This document shows positions 24,570 through 32,089 of a stretch of DNA of 64,000 nucleotides, piece after piece. Source of the stretch: an uncultured Clostridia bacterium (lineage in GTDB: Bacteria; Bacillota; Clostridia; Christensenellales; UBA1242). The notes under the pieces are model-generated. The model searched no databases and had not been told where the DNA came from. It saw only the letters and a list, made by a program, of their open reading frames with translations. A program made the translations under genes and the position numbers. Location: NCBI GenBank assembly GCA_934747385.1, contig CAKVGK010000001.1:1-64000 (forward strand), read 5' to 3'. Position 1 is the stretch's first letter. Each line of letters opens with the position of its first letter.

Positions 24570-25331
24570 ATGGTAATTTTAATTTGTATTTTAATTATTT
24601 TGTGTCAATTTAACCTCCCCGTTTGCTACGCAAGCGACATTTATTACGCACGCATAATGCAAGATGATTGCTATTTATACTTAGCGCCAGTGGAGGCTGA
24701 AGATTACAGCAACAAGTTGTTTTTGCTGCAAAAAACCTACTTTGTGCAACTGCTGGACAATGCTGGGCAAAATTTTTTTAAAGTCAAGTACAAAAACTTT
24801 TATGGTTACGTAAAAAAGGAAAAGGTGCAAACCATTGCGGGAACTCCGCAAACACCTTTCCTTGCCGATTTAAGTTTTAGAGTTTATGCTGAACTAAGCC
24901 GAGATTTACGCTCCAGCCCAAGCACAAAAACAGACTCAAGCACGCAAATTGCTTACATTCCAAACCTTTGCCGCAACTTGACATTTTATGGCAAGATTGA
25001 GGGTGACAGTTTGATTGAGGGACGAACCAAAGTATGGTATTATTGCAAATACAGTGCTGATAAAGATTATTATGGCTATGTGTACAGTGATTTCTGCGAC
25101 GAATTGCAAAACCCATTGCCAATCAACAGCGAAGAAGTTGAATACACACTTGCCCCAAATTTTGAGCAACAGCAAGCGAAAAACACTGCCCTGCCAATTG
25201 AAAACAAAACAACTGGAATTGTGATTGCAATCTTGTCCGTGCCTGCCTGCCTTTTTGTTTATTTAATTTTGAGAAGTTCAAAAATCAGCACCATTAAACG
25301 CACAAAACAAAATGAAGTTATTGATTATTAA
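24570..25331 (+). CDS. Membrane-anchored protein with SH3-like domains
   Basis: A 253-aa exported protein. Residues 1-21 form a signal peptide ending in CYA-S. Two bacterial-SH3-like segments follow (about 25-85: YYARIMQDDCYLYLAP, FFKVKYKNFYGYVKKE; about 90-175: YAELSRDLRSSPSTKT, WYYCKYSADKDYYGYVYSDF), then a C-terminal membrane helix (GIVIAILSVPACLFVYLIL) and a basic cytoplasmic end. Such domains bind peptidoglycan or surface ligands. It is divergent from the terminase gene and overlaps the convergent 25318 gene at its 3' end by 14 bp. It is transcribed away from the phage block and may be a host gene. Confidence 0.78.
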   Translation: MVILICILIILCQFNLPVCYASDIYYARIMQDDCYLYLAPVEAEDYSNKLFLLQKTYFVQLLDNAGQNFFKVKYKNFYGYVKKEKVQTIAGTPQTPFLADLSFRVYAELSRDLRSSPSTKTDSSTQIAYIPNLCRNLTFYGKIEGDSLIEGRTKVWYYCKYSADKDYYGYVYSDFCDELQNPLPINSEEVEYTLAPNFEQQQAKNTALPIENKTTGIVIAILSVPACLFVYLILRSSKISTIKRTKQNEVIDY

Positions 25332-25827
25332 CGGCAAACTCATGGCTTGGTTGAACGGACTTAAAAGCCAAGCGTCTTTGTTTAACATCGCCACAAATCT
25401 TTTTAATCCACTCTTGTTTATCAATAATGTTTTCGAGTTTGGTGCAGTATTTTGAGTGGTTTATAATTTCCGCCATGTTTTCAAAGGCGTGTTCAATTCG
25501 CCTGAAGGCGGTGCGCTCTTTAACGTCAAGCAAAGAGCATAATTCTTGCATGGAAATATTGTAATTTAATTTCACATACAAAACTTTTTTGTCATTGATA
25601 GACAATTTATTAACAGCATTATCAATCATCAACTTAATGTTAATCAACTGATTTTTGCGTTCAATTAAGTCAAGAATATCGTTATACACGTCGACCGCGC
25701 TATACTCCTCACCATAAGAACCACAATAATAGGCGTGGTTATTTATAAATTTATCTATAATATTGCATCTTTTATCCAGCGAACAATAAATTTTTACAAG
25801 TGCTTCACATTCGTAAATATTAATCAT
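25318..25827 (-). CDS. Sigma-70-region-4-like regulator
   Basis: A 169-aa protein. The middle (about residues 88-125: LSINDKKVLYVKLNYNISMQ - ELCSLLDVKERTAFRRIEHA) is a helix-turn-helix of the sigma region 4 type, as in phage late-gene activators (ArpU/RinA-like) and small sigma-like proteins. Region 2 motifs are absent, so it is not a complete sigma factor. It has a good ribosome site (TTAGGAG) and a TTGACT-17-TATACT promoter. Two perfect, inverted 0A boxes upstream suggest sporulation or stationary-phase control. It may regulate the neighbouring phage block or belong to the sporulation set next door; the sequence does not decide. Confidence 0.65.
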   Translation of the reverse strand: MINIYECEALVKIYCSLDKRCNIIDKFINNHAYYCGSYGEEYSAVDVYNDILDLIERKNQLINIKLMIDNAVNKLSINDKKVLYVKLNYNISMQELCSLLDVKERTAFRRIEHAFENMAEIINHSKYCTKLENIIDKQEWIKKICGDVKQRRLAFKSVQPSHEFAVNNQ

Positions 25828-25852
25828 TACTTTTTCTCCTAATTTTGAAAAA

Positions 25853-25881
25853 AGTATATTTTAAAATAACACGAAAGTCAA
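25853..25881 (-). promoter_or_regulatory. SigA promoter of the sigma-like regulator
   Basis: Minus strand TTGACT (25876-25881), 17 bp, TATACT (25853-25858), with the start near 25846 and a leader of about 20 nt. Confidence 0.75.
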
Positions 25882-25929
25882 GCATATATGACATTTTTTT
25901 ACAAAAATACCATTATTTTGGCATATATT

Positions 25930-25957
25930 TTCGACAAAATTGCCATATTTTGTCGAA
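25930..25957. promoter_or_regulatory. Inverted pair of Spo0A (0A) boxes
   Basis: TTCGACA (25930-25936) and TGTCGAA (25951-25957) are perfect 0A boxes in inverted orientation, centres 21 bp apart (two helical turns), within a 10-bp-arm palindrome TTCGACAAAA-TTTTGTCGAA. They lie about 85-110 bp upstream of the predicted start of the 25318 gene. The rest of the spacer 25882-26092 is AT-rich with repeated GCATAT/CCATAT motifs. Confidence 0.5.
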
Positions 25958-26092
25958 CATTTGTTTTATTTTTTACAAAAACATTAAAATTTGGTTGATT
26001 TTTTTTATAACCATTAACTCTTAATTATTTTACCATTTTTGAAATTAAATTGTCAACATTCACTGCAATTTTAAAAAAAATTAAACACAAAA

Positions 26093-26124
26093 AAATATAA
26101 AAAAAGAAAGTATTACACTTTCAA
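26093..26124 (-). terminator. Terminator after the two-OB SSB gene
   Basis: Minus-strand GAAAG pairs with CTTTC around TGTAATA, followed by a T tract; short stem. Confidence 0.6.
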
Positions 26125-26129
26125 TTTTT

Positions 26130-26801
26130 TTACAAAGTTTTTTCGTTTATTTCTTCAATAACTTTACCAACGGAGACCTCAAACGCAACCTTTTTTACTG
26201 GCTGTTTCAAGCCTTCAACGGTCTTGCTGTATTCCCTTGATTGAATTCTGCCTGTGATTGTAATTTTATCACCAACCGGCATTGAACTCACAAATTCAGC
26301 GTTTCTGCCCCAACAAATGCAAGGAATATAATCCGATTTGCCATACTGTCTGTTAACAGCCAACAACAAATCGCAGATTTGACGATTAAAAGGAGTAACC
26401 CTAAAAATTGGAGATTTGCAAATATAGCCGCTGAGTTCAATCAAATTTGGGTTTGCGTTATCGTCCAACGCACAAAGTTCTTTGCAGAACACAGAAAGAA
26501 TAAGCCTGCTTTTGTTGTTTTCGTCCAGCATATTATGGCTTCTAAACTGACCAGTCAAAGCAATTTTGTCACCTTTTTTGAGGTCTGCAAAGCCAGTAAG
26601 ATGAGATGAAATGCTTATGGGCAAAATGTCATATTGTCCACTTAAACGTGCCACTTTAAGGTTGAACATGTAAAATTCCTCATCAAAAGCCTTGTGGTTG
26701 AATTGAGGTTCTGTTTCAATTTCCCCCTGCAAAAACACTTTGTTGCTTGTAATCTCCTTTTCATAAGCATTTGTTTTGGTTTCGCCGTTTTCGTAATTCA
26801 T
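26130..26801 (-). CDS. Single-stranded DNA-binding protein with two OB folds
   Basis: A 223-aa protein with two successive SSB-type OB folds (about residues 18-112 and 118-215). Each shows the pattern of an N-terminal strand (KVFLQGEIETEPQF; IELSGYICKSPIFR), a middle strand with a conserved substrate-facing segment (FYMFNLKVARLSG; ICDLLLAVNRQYG), and a GDKI.LTGQ/GDKITITGRIQSREY ending. Duplicated SSBs of this type are known in Clostridia as accessory proteins beside the essential Ssb. There is no acidic DDDLPF-type tail, so it probably does not recruit replication partners in the usual way. Its ATG overlaps the pdaB stop, so the two genes are coupled. Confidence 0.8.
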   Translation of the reverse strand: MNYENGETKTNAYEKEITSNKVFLQGEIETEPQFNHKAFDEEFYMFNLKVARLSGQYDILPISISSHLTGFADLKKGDKIALTGQFRSHNMLDENNKSRLILSVFCKELCALDDNANPNLIELSGYICKSPIFRVTPFNRQICDLLLAVNRQYGKSDYIPCICWGRNAEFVSSMPVGDKITITGRIQSREYSKTVEGLKQPVKKVAFEVSVGKVIEEINEKTL

Positions 26802-27574
26802 TAGTTTCTCCTTAATTTTTTTATTTGTGTCCCCTGAGTGTTGATTGTAAAGTTTTCATAATAAATCAAATCGCCGATTGGCACAACTTTTAAGTTTTTC
26901 ATTTTAAAACTTTCAAGCACCATTTTAAGCCCGTCAATAATATGGTCGGAATTGTTGTGGAAAAGCACAATGTCGCCCTGCCCCGCTTTGCTGATAACAC
27001 GTGACGAAAGTTGACTTGCGCTTAAACCCTTCCAGTCCAAACTGTCAACGCTCCACTCAATGCAACTCAATTTCAATTCCTCACAAACCTCAATTAGGTT
27101 ATTGTTGTAATAGCCATATGGTGGGCGGAACAGTTTTGGCGTAAAGCCGGTTAAATCCTCAATGAGTTTAATGTTCGTGGCAAGTTCTTCCCTCATTTGA
27201 GATTTACTCAACTTTGTCATGTCTGGGTGAGTGTTGCTATGTATGCCAATTTCAAAACCGCGATTGTGAATTTCCTTGACCTTGTCTGGATACTTTTCAA
27301 TCCAAAATCCAACAAGGAAGAATGTGGCTTTAATCTCGTAACTTTCGCAAATGTCCATAATCTCGGTTGTTTTGTCCGCACCCCAAGCCGCATCGAAAGA
27401 GATTGATAATTTGCTTTCTTCTGTTTGAACATTGTAAATTGGCAACTTGCGCCCTTTGGTGAAATATGTGCCAGCAACAGCCACAGTGTTAGTGAAATTT
27501 AACACAAGACCGCAACACACAATGGCAACTGCCAAAACAGAAAACACAATTATTTTTAAACGCTTTGTTTTCAC
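26801..27574 (-). CDS. pdaB: Sporulation polysaccharide deacetylase, PdaB-like
   Basis: A 257-aa NodB-type deacetylase with an N-terminal membrane anchor (residues 7-27). The metal site is visible: FDAAWG (first Asp; the second Asp of the usual TFDDG is replaced by Ala, as in PdaB/YlxY proteins), HSNTHPD with both zinc histidines, RPPYGYY and a late LFHNN histidine. PdaB-type enzymes act on spore cortex peptidoglycan. The start is GTG, preceded by AGGAGTGG; no ATG fits. It is directly downstream of sigG and just upstream of the SSB gene, all on the minus strand, though a terminator separates it from sigG. It could be under SigG or SigE control; no such promoter could be confirmed. Confidence 0.85.
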   Translation of the reverse strand: MKTKRLKIIVFSVLAVAIVCCGLVLNFTNTVAVAGTYFTKGRKLPIYNVQTEESKLSISFDAAWGADKTTEIMDICESYEIKATFFLVGFWIEKYPDKVKEIHNRGFEIGIHSNTHPDMTKLSKSQMREELATNIKLIEDLTGFTPKLFRPPYGYYNNNLIEVCEELKLSCIEWSVDSLDWKGLSASQLSSRVISKAGQGDIVLFHNNSDHIIDGLKMVLESFKMKNLKVVPIGDLIYYENFTINTQGTQIKKLRRN

Positions 27575-27650
27575 AAACCACTCCTAATATAACATAATTT
27601 AGTCGGCTAACCGTTTAAAAATGACACACTTTTTACACTAAAATTGCAAC

Positions 27651-27688
27651 AAAAAATAGAATTCGATAAATAAATGTCGAAATTCTAT
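27651..27688 (-). terminator. Terminator of sigG
   Basis: Minus-strand TAGAATTTCGA pairs with TCGAATTCTA (one bulge), followed by six T. It separates sigG from pdaB. Confidence 0.82.
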
Positions 27689-27724
27689 TATTTTGCTTGT
27701 ATTTTGCTTTTAAATTGGTTTATT

Positions 27725-28495
27725 TTACAAACTTTTGCGAATGTGTTCCAAGGCATTTTTTTCCAGTCTGCTGACTTGGGCTTGCGAAATCCCAACCTCG
27801 TCGCTGACTTCCATTTGCGTTTTTCCAATAAAATATCTCAAATTCAAAATTTCACGTTCGCGTTCGTCAAGCAGTTTTATCGCGTCCAAAAGGTCGGTGT
27901 GGTCAATCCACTTATCAATCGAATGTTCGGTGTCGGCAATCTGGTCGCTCAGTTTCATTTCTTCGTCGCTTTCGCTTAATAATGCGTCGTCAAGTGATAA
28001 TGGCGAACTTATTGCGTCAATTGCATCGTACACCTCACGAATTGTTAAATTAAGGTCACCAGCAACCTCTTCAATGCCAACTTCGTCCGCCCTGTCTTCT
28101 TGCAAACGCTCTTTGCTTTTAAGAACCTGATAAGCAGTGTCGCGCAGACTGCGACTAACCCTCATGGCAGAAGCGTCACGCAAAAAGCGCTTAATTTCGC
28201 CCATAATCATAGGTACTGCATAGGTTGAAAATTGAACATTTAGTGTGGTGTCGAAATTGTCGACCGCTTTCATTAAGCCAACACAGCCAACTTGAAAAAT
28301 ATCGTCCATGTTTTCTTTGCTGTTAACAAATCTTTGTGCAATTGAAAGCACCAATCTCATGTTGCAATAGATATAATAATCTTTGGCATTTTCGTCGCCA
28401 GCCTTAATTCTTTGCAAAAGTTCAATGGACTCTTTGTTTGTGATTTTAGGCAAAGTGCTGGTGTCAACACCGCAGATATATACTCTTCTAGACAT
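27725..28495 (-). CDS. sigG: Forespore sigma factor SigG
   Basis: A 256-aa sigma factor of the SigF/SigG class, active late in the forespore. The start MSRRVYICGVDTSTLP is the SigG-specific N terminus (SigF lacks the VxICGVDTSxLP motif). Region 2 includes LVLSIAQRF, FQVGCVGLMKAVDNFD and FSTYAVPMIMGEIKRFLRD; region 4 holds LDEREREILNLRYFIGKTQM and VGISQAQVSRLEK. GAGGTG precedes the ATG at 28495. It is transcribed away from spoIIGA-sigE, whereas in Bacillus and most Clostridia it follows sigE on the same strand. It ends in its own terminator. Confidence 0.95.
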   Translation of the reverse strand: MSRRVYICGVDTSTLPKITNKESIELLQRIKAGDENAKDYYIYCNMRLVLSIAQRFVNSKENMDDIFQVGCVGLMKAVDNFDTTLNVQFSTYAVPMIMGEIKRFLRDASAMRVSRSLRDTAYQVLKSKERLQEDRADEVGIEEVAGDLNLTIREVYDAIDAISSPLSLDDALLSESDEEMKLSDQIADTEHSIDKWIDHTDLLDAIKLLDEREREILNLRYFIGKTQMEVSDEVGISQAQVSRLEKNALEHIRKSL

Positions 28496-28631
28496 ATTCA
28501 CCTCGTAAATATTGTGTCTAACCAAAGCACAATTATGCACTCAAAATTAAATTTGCTAAATTCAGCCAAGTTTTGACAATTAAACAAAACAAAAACAATT
28601 TTACTTGTGCCCGCTAAGCAGTTTTGTTCTT

Positions 28632-28637
28632 TATAAT
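28632..28637 (+). promoter_or_regulatory. -10 element of spoIIGA, predicted leaderless start
   Basis: TATAAT ends 6 bp before the spoIIGA ATG and no ribosome site lies between. A TTGTGC at 28605 is 21 bp away, recalling the wide -35/-10 spacing of the Spo0A-activated spoIIG promoter of Bacillus. TTTGACA at 28572-28578 is one base from a 0A box. Confidence 0.45.
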
Positions 28638-28643
28638 CTTTGT

Positions 28644-29456
28644 ATGGAAATTTATATTGAAGATTTTTTAATTCAAAACACAATAATAAATTTATGTTTG
28701 CTAAGATTGGTTCAAATAACCACCAAAACAAAATCCAACACCTTTAAACTAATGCTTGCAAGTGTGGTTGGCGCCGCTTTTAGTAGTATTGCTGCCAGTG
28801 CTTTAACAAATTCAATTGCCATAAATCTGCTTAAATTGGTGTGCGCAATTTTTATGATTAAAATATGTTTTAAGGGCTGTTTCAAGCAGTTTATTACACA
28901 TTTTGCCTTGCTGTTCGCTTACACTTTTGCGCTTTGTGGTGCTGTTATTTTAGTTTGTCAAAACGCCAAGTTTGTACATTTTGGCATTGCAACCAATAAC
29001 ATAAATTTGTGGTTTGTCATGCTCGGCTGTCTGGTGTTCAGTTATCTGTTTGAGTTTGTTGCAAAACACATTAAACTCAAAATGCAACTTAACAATTTAG
29101 TTTACGAAGTCAAATTAACAAACAAAAACAATAGTTTGAAAATTAATGCATACTTGGACACTGGCAACATGTTAAACATTGAGGGCAAGCCTGTGCTAAT
29201 TTTGGATTTAACAAGTTATTTAACGCTAACAAAACAAACTTATTTGGACTATGTTTTGAAACCACCAAACACAGCAGACCTACAATTGCAAACTGTTGCT
29301 GGCAGCGCAAGTTTAAAATTGGACGTATTGGACAATGTTGAAATTTACATAAATGGGCAAAAAAAAATATTCAAAAATCAAATTGTTGCAATCAACAATG
29401 TGGACAAATTTAGTTCAACAAATTATCAAGCCCTGCTCTCTCCTGAATTTTTGTAA
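28644..29456 (+). CDS. spoIIGA: SpoIIGA, pro-SigE processing protease
   Basis: A 270-aa membrane aspartic protease that cleaves the pro-sequence of SigE in the mother cell after a signal from the forespore (SpoIIR). Five or more N-terminal membrane helices (about residues 5-155) precede a cytoplasmic domain with the catalytic Asp in AYLDTGNML; the second part has an LLSPEFL ending, and the enzyme acts as a dimer. The start MEIYIEDFLIQN is the conserved family start, although the frame is open 13 codons further up. sigE follows after 38 bp with its own ribosome site, so the two form the standard spoIIG pair. Confidence 0.92.
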   Translation: MEIYIEDFLIQNTIINLCLLRLVQITTKTKSNTFKLMLASVVGAAFSSIAASALTNSIAINLLKLVCAIFMIKICFKGCFKQFITHFALLFAYTFALCGAVILVCQNAKFVHFGIATNNINLWFVMLGCLVFSYLFEFVAKHIKLKMQLNNLVYEVKLTNKNNSLKINAYLDTGNMLNIEGKPVLILDLTSYLTLTKQTYLDYVLKPPNTADLQLQTVAGSASLKLDVLDNVEIYINGQKKIFKNQIVAINNVDKFSSTNYQALLSPEFL

Positions 29457-29494
29457 AAAATGTTTGTTGCAAATTGCTATAAAAGGAATAATAT

Positions 29495-30247
29495 ATGAAA
29501 ATTAAAGAGTTTTTTAACAAATTGTGGAATAAAACTAAACTGTTTTTTAAACGTTTATATTTGAAAATTTTTAAAACCAATTTTTTAAGACCAGAAAACA
29601 TGGTCAATTACATTTTTACTGCCGAAAGTTTGCCTGAGCCGTTGGACATTACTGCCGAACAAACGCTTGTTAAAGATTTTCAGGACAATCACGACCTATC
29701 TGCCAAAAGCAAACTGATTGAACATAATTTGAGGTTGGTTATGTACATTGCAAAGCGCTTTGAAAGCAAAAAACTTAGTCTGGAAGACCTTGTTTCAGTT
29801 GGTTCAATTGGACTTATTAAAGCGGTTGACAGTTATAAACTGGACAAAAATATTAAATTGGCAACTTACGCCAGTAGGTGCATTGAAAATGAGATTTTAA
29901 TGTATTTAAGAAAGGTGAACAAAAGCATTAACGACATGAGTTTGGACGACATTCTTGCCGGAGATGACGAAAGCAACAATTTAACCTTAGGTGAAACAAT
30001 TCCTGACCCAAAGCCCGCATATGAAAACATTGAACTGGAAAACGAAAAAGTTTACCTTATGCAGTGCATTAACACGCTTAACGAGCGCGAAAAACTAATT
30101 ATGTGCATGCGCTACGGATTGAACGGCTATGACGAACTAACTCAAAAAGAGGTTGCTGACTCCATGAATATTTCACAAAGTTATATCTCACGTTTGGAAA
30201 AGAAAATTTTACACAAGTTGCACCACCAAATGCTGAATAATCATTAA
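29495..30247 (+). CDS. sigE: Mother-cell sigma factor SigE (pro-form)
   Basis: A 250-aa sigma factor. The first about 28 residues are basic and amphipathic (IKEFFNKLWNKTKLFFKRLY), the membrane-bound pro-sequence removed by SpoIIGA. Region 2 shows NLRLVMYIAKRFE, DLVSVGSIGLIKAVDSY and LATYASRCIENEILMYLR; region 4 shows LNEREKLIMCMRYGLNG, TQKEVADSMNISQSYISRLEK. It drives early mother-cell transcription. AAAGGA precedes the ATG. The gene ends 3 bp before the convergent methyltransferase stop; unlike in Bacillus, sigG does not follow. Confidence 0.95.
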   Translation: MKIKEFFNKLWNKTKLFFKRLYLKIFKTNFLRPENMVNYIFTAESLPEPLDITAEQTLVKDFQDNHDLSAKSKLIEHNLRLVMYIAKRFESKKLSLEDLVSVGSIGLIKAVDSYKLDKNIKLATYASRCIENEILMYLRKVNKSINDMSLDDILAGDDESNNLTLGETIPDPKPAYENIELENEKVYLMQCINTLNEREKLIMCMRYGLNGYDELTQKEVADSMNISQSYISRLEKKILHKLHHQMLNNH

Positions 30248-30250
30248 AAT

Positions 30251-31249
30251 TTAATTCTTTTTTGCCAAAACGGTTATCTCGCTTCGATTATAAAACAGCT
30301 GCCTTGCTGTGATAAGTTTGAATTTCTTTTGCAAAAGTGCAAGATTTTTATTTATTAAATTGAGTGTGTAATTTTTGGGCAATTTAAAAGTCATAATCAC
30401 AATTCCATTAGGGTTCAATTTGTTGTTGAATTGGCTTGTGAGTTGTATGCTTTTTTCAACGTCCATTTTCATATCGTTCACAATAATATCGAATTTTTTG
30501 TCGTTATGGTGAAAGAAATATTCTTGTATGGTCATTCTTTTGTGTTCAACATTTTTGTATTTTAAAACCTTGCTATCCATAACCGCTGGGTCAATTGCGA
30601 CCATGTTTATGCCGTTGTCTGCAAGAACCTTTGTCCATCCACCTGGCGCGGAACCAAAATCCACACCATTGCTTAGTTTTGACGTGTCGATTTTGAAAAC
30701 GTCAAGTGCTTCAACCATTTTAAATTCAGCACGACAAACAAAATTTTCTGTTTCGGCATAATGAGGAACTCCGCCTTTGAATTTGCTTAGATTGTTTTCA
30801 ACATTATCAACACCGCAAAAAATGTCTTGCCCTTTAATAAAAATAGAAACCACTTGCTCGCAATTTTTCACGTCTAACGCAAAATTTTGCTCACTAATTT
30901 TTGACGATAATTCGGTCAAAATTTGATTGGTGTCCAAATTCAAATCCGTATTACACCTCAACTGAATGCTGAAAGATTTGTTTTTGTTGAGTTTATTTTT
31001 TGCAAGTTCAACAATCTTATATTTCCAATTTGATAAATAATTCAACTCCAAATCAACTTTGCAAATATGCCTTACAAAAATGATTGGTTTATTAAAAATA
31101 AAACGTGCATAATCTGTTGAATTGCCAGCAGTTTCTGCAAGTCCAATCCCGCCATTAAGCCATTCCAAAAACTTAAAATTTGGGTCTTTTTGCTTAAACT
31201 CTTCAAGCATGATTTTGCTGGACAACTCGTCACAAGTAAAAATGAATTT
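30251..31249 (-). CDS. FtsJ-type RNA 2'-O-methyltransferase (RlmM-like)
   Basis: A 332-aa protein whose C-terminal half is a Rossmann methyltransferase of the RrmJ/FtsJ group: SAM loop VDFGSAPGGWTKVL, VAIDPAVM, IIVNDMKMD and IVMTFKLPK supply the K-D-K residues of the catalytic set. The N-terminal about 170 residues contain a THUMP-like region before it, the layout of RlmM, which modifies C2498 of 23S rRNA, so this is the best guess. TTGGAG precedes the ATG at 31249. The target cannot be proven from sequence. The gene is flanked by a bidirectional terminator upstream at 31338. Confidence 0.8.
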   Translation of the reverse strand, partial: KFIFTCDELSSKIMLEEFKQKDPNFKFLEWLNGGIGLAETAGNSTDYARFIFNKPIIFVRHICKVDLELNYLSNWKYKIVELAKNKLNKNKSFSIQLRCNTDLNLDTNQILTELSSKISEQNFALDVKNCEQVVSIFIKGQDIFCGVDNVENNLSKFKGGVPHYAETENFVCRAEFKMVEALDVFKIDTSKLSNGVDFGSAPGGWTKVLADNGINMVAIDPAVMDSKVLKYKNVEHKRMTIQEYFFHHNDKKFDIIVNDMKMDVEKSIQLTSQFNNKLNPNGIVIMTFKLPKNYTLNLINKNLALLQKKFKLITARQLFYNRSEITVLAKKN

Positions 31250-31337
31250 CATAAATTTCTCCAATTAAAGTTTAACATTTTTTTAGATTAAATAAAACAA
31301 TTTTCTTGAGATACCTCTGTTTTATTGCTATTAAAAC

Positions 31338-31366
31338 AAAAAACCTAGCGTAAACTAGGTTTTTTA
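31338..31366. terminator. Bidirectional terminator
   Basis: AAACCTAG pairs with CTAGGTTT, with A and T tracts on either side; it ends the 31369 gene on the minus strand. Confidence 0.82.
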
Positions 31367-31368
31367 GG

Positions 31369-31980
31369 CTAAAATTGAGCCGTGGTGCGCTTTGCAATTA
31401 TCTCGTCTTCCTTTTTAATACTGTCCTGAAGTAATTGCTGTTTTATTGAATTGAGCAATCTATACTCTGCGTTTCTATATTTTACATTGCAACGTTGATT
31501 ATACAATTGAGTCAATTTAATTTGATATTTATCACCTTTTTGTTCATCATTAGATACAATTTCTTCAAAAGGAATTTTTAAACCTTCCGCAATGATAATT
31601 AATTCATATAGAGAAATATATCTAAAATCTTCAGTCTTTTTGCGTCTAAACTTACAAATATAGTCATCAATATGTTCTGGCTTAACGCTTTCATATTTCA
31701 AGCCATCGCAATATCTTATAAAATTGACTGTATAAAACTCTTTCAAAGCACGACTGATTAATTCACCTTTGCGTTCAGAAAATTGTGCAGTAATTAAATC
31801 CGCATACTCCGCTGGCACGTTTTTAAGGCACTCAACTATGTTCATACAAGAAAGATTATTATTAACTGCATTTTTAACAAATAATAAAATTAAATTTTTA
31901 ATATTGCTGGGTTGTTCTTCCATTATCAAAGCAATAACATTGTCACCAAACTCTTCAATACCTTCAAGTGTATTTTTCAT
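31369..31980 (-). CDS. Hypothetical protein with XRE-like segment, 203 aa
   Basis: I cannot assign a family. The protein is soluble and helical. Residues about 120-145 (RYISLYELIIIAEGLKIPFE, then EIV) look like the last two helices of a Cro/CI-type domain, where an SLxxLxxIAxxLxxxxxxLV pattern is common, but the DNA-recognition helix before it is not convincing. AAAGGTGA precedes the ATG at 31980; a hydrophobic upstream extension in the same frame is ignored for that reason. It is monocistronic, with a terminator directly after the stop. Confidence 0.65.
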   Translation of the reverse strand: MKNTLEGIEEFGDNVIALIMEEQPSNIKNLILLFVKNAVNNNLSCMNIVECLKNVPAEYADLITAQFSERKGELISRALKEFYTVNFIRYCDGLKYESVKPEHIDDYICKFRRKKTEDFRYISLYELIIIAEGLKIPFEEIVSNDEQKGDKYQIKLTQLYNQRCNVKYRNAEYRLLNSIKQQLLQDSIKKEDEIIAKRTTAQF

Positions 31981-32089
31981 ATACTCACCTTTAAACACTA
32001 TTAGAATAGCATTATTTGATAAATATGTCAATACCAAAATTAATATTAAGCCAACAATACCACAGCACAATAAGTCTACTCAAATTTAT

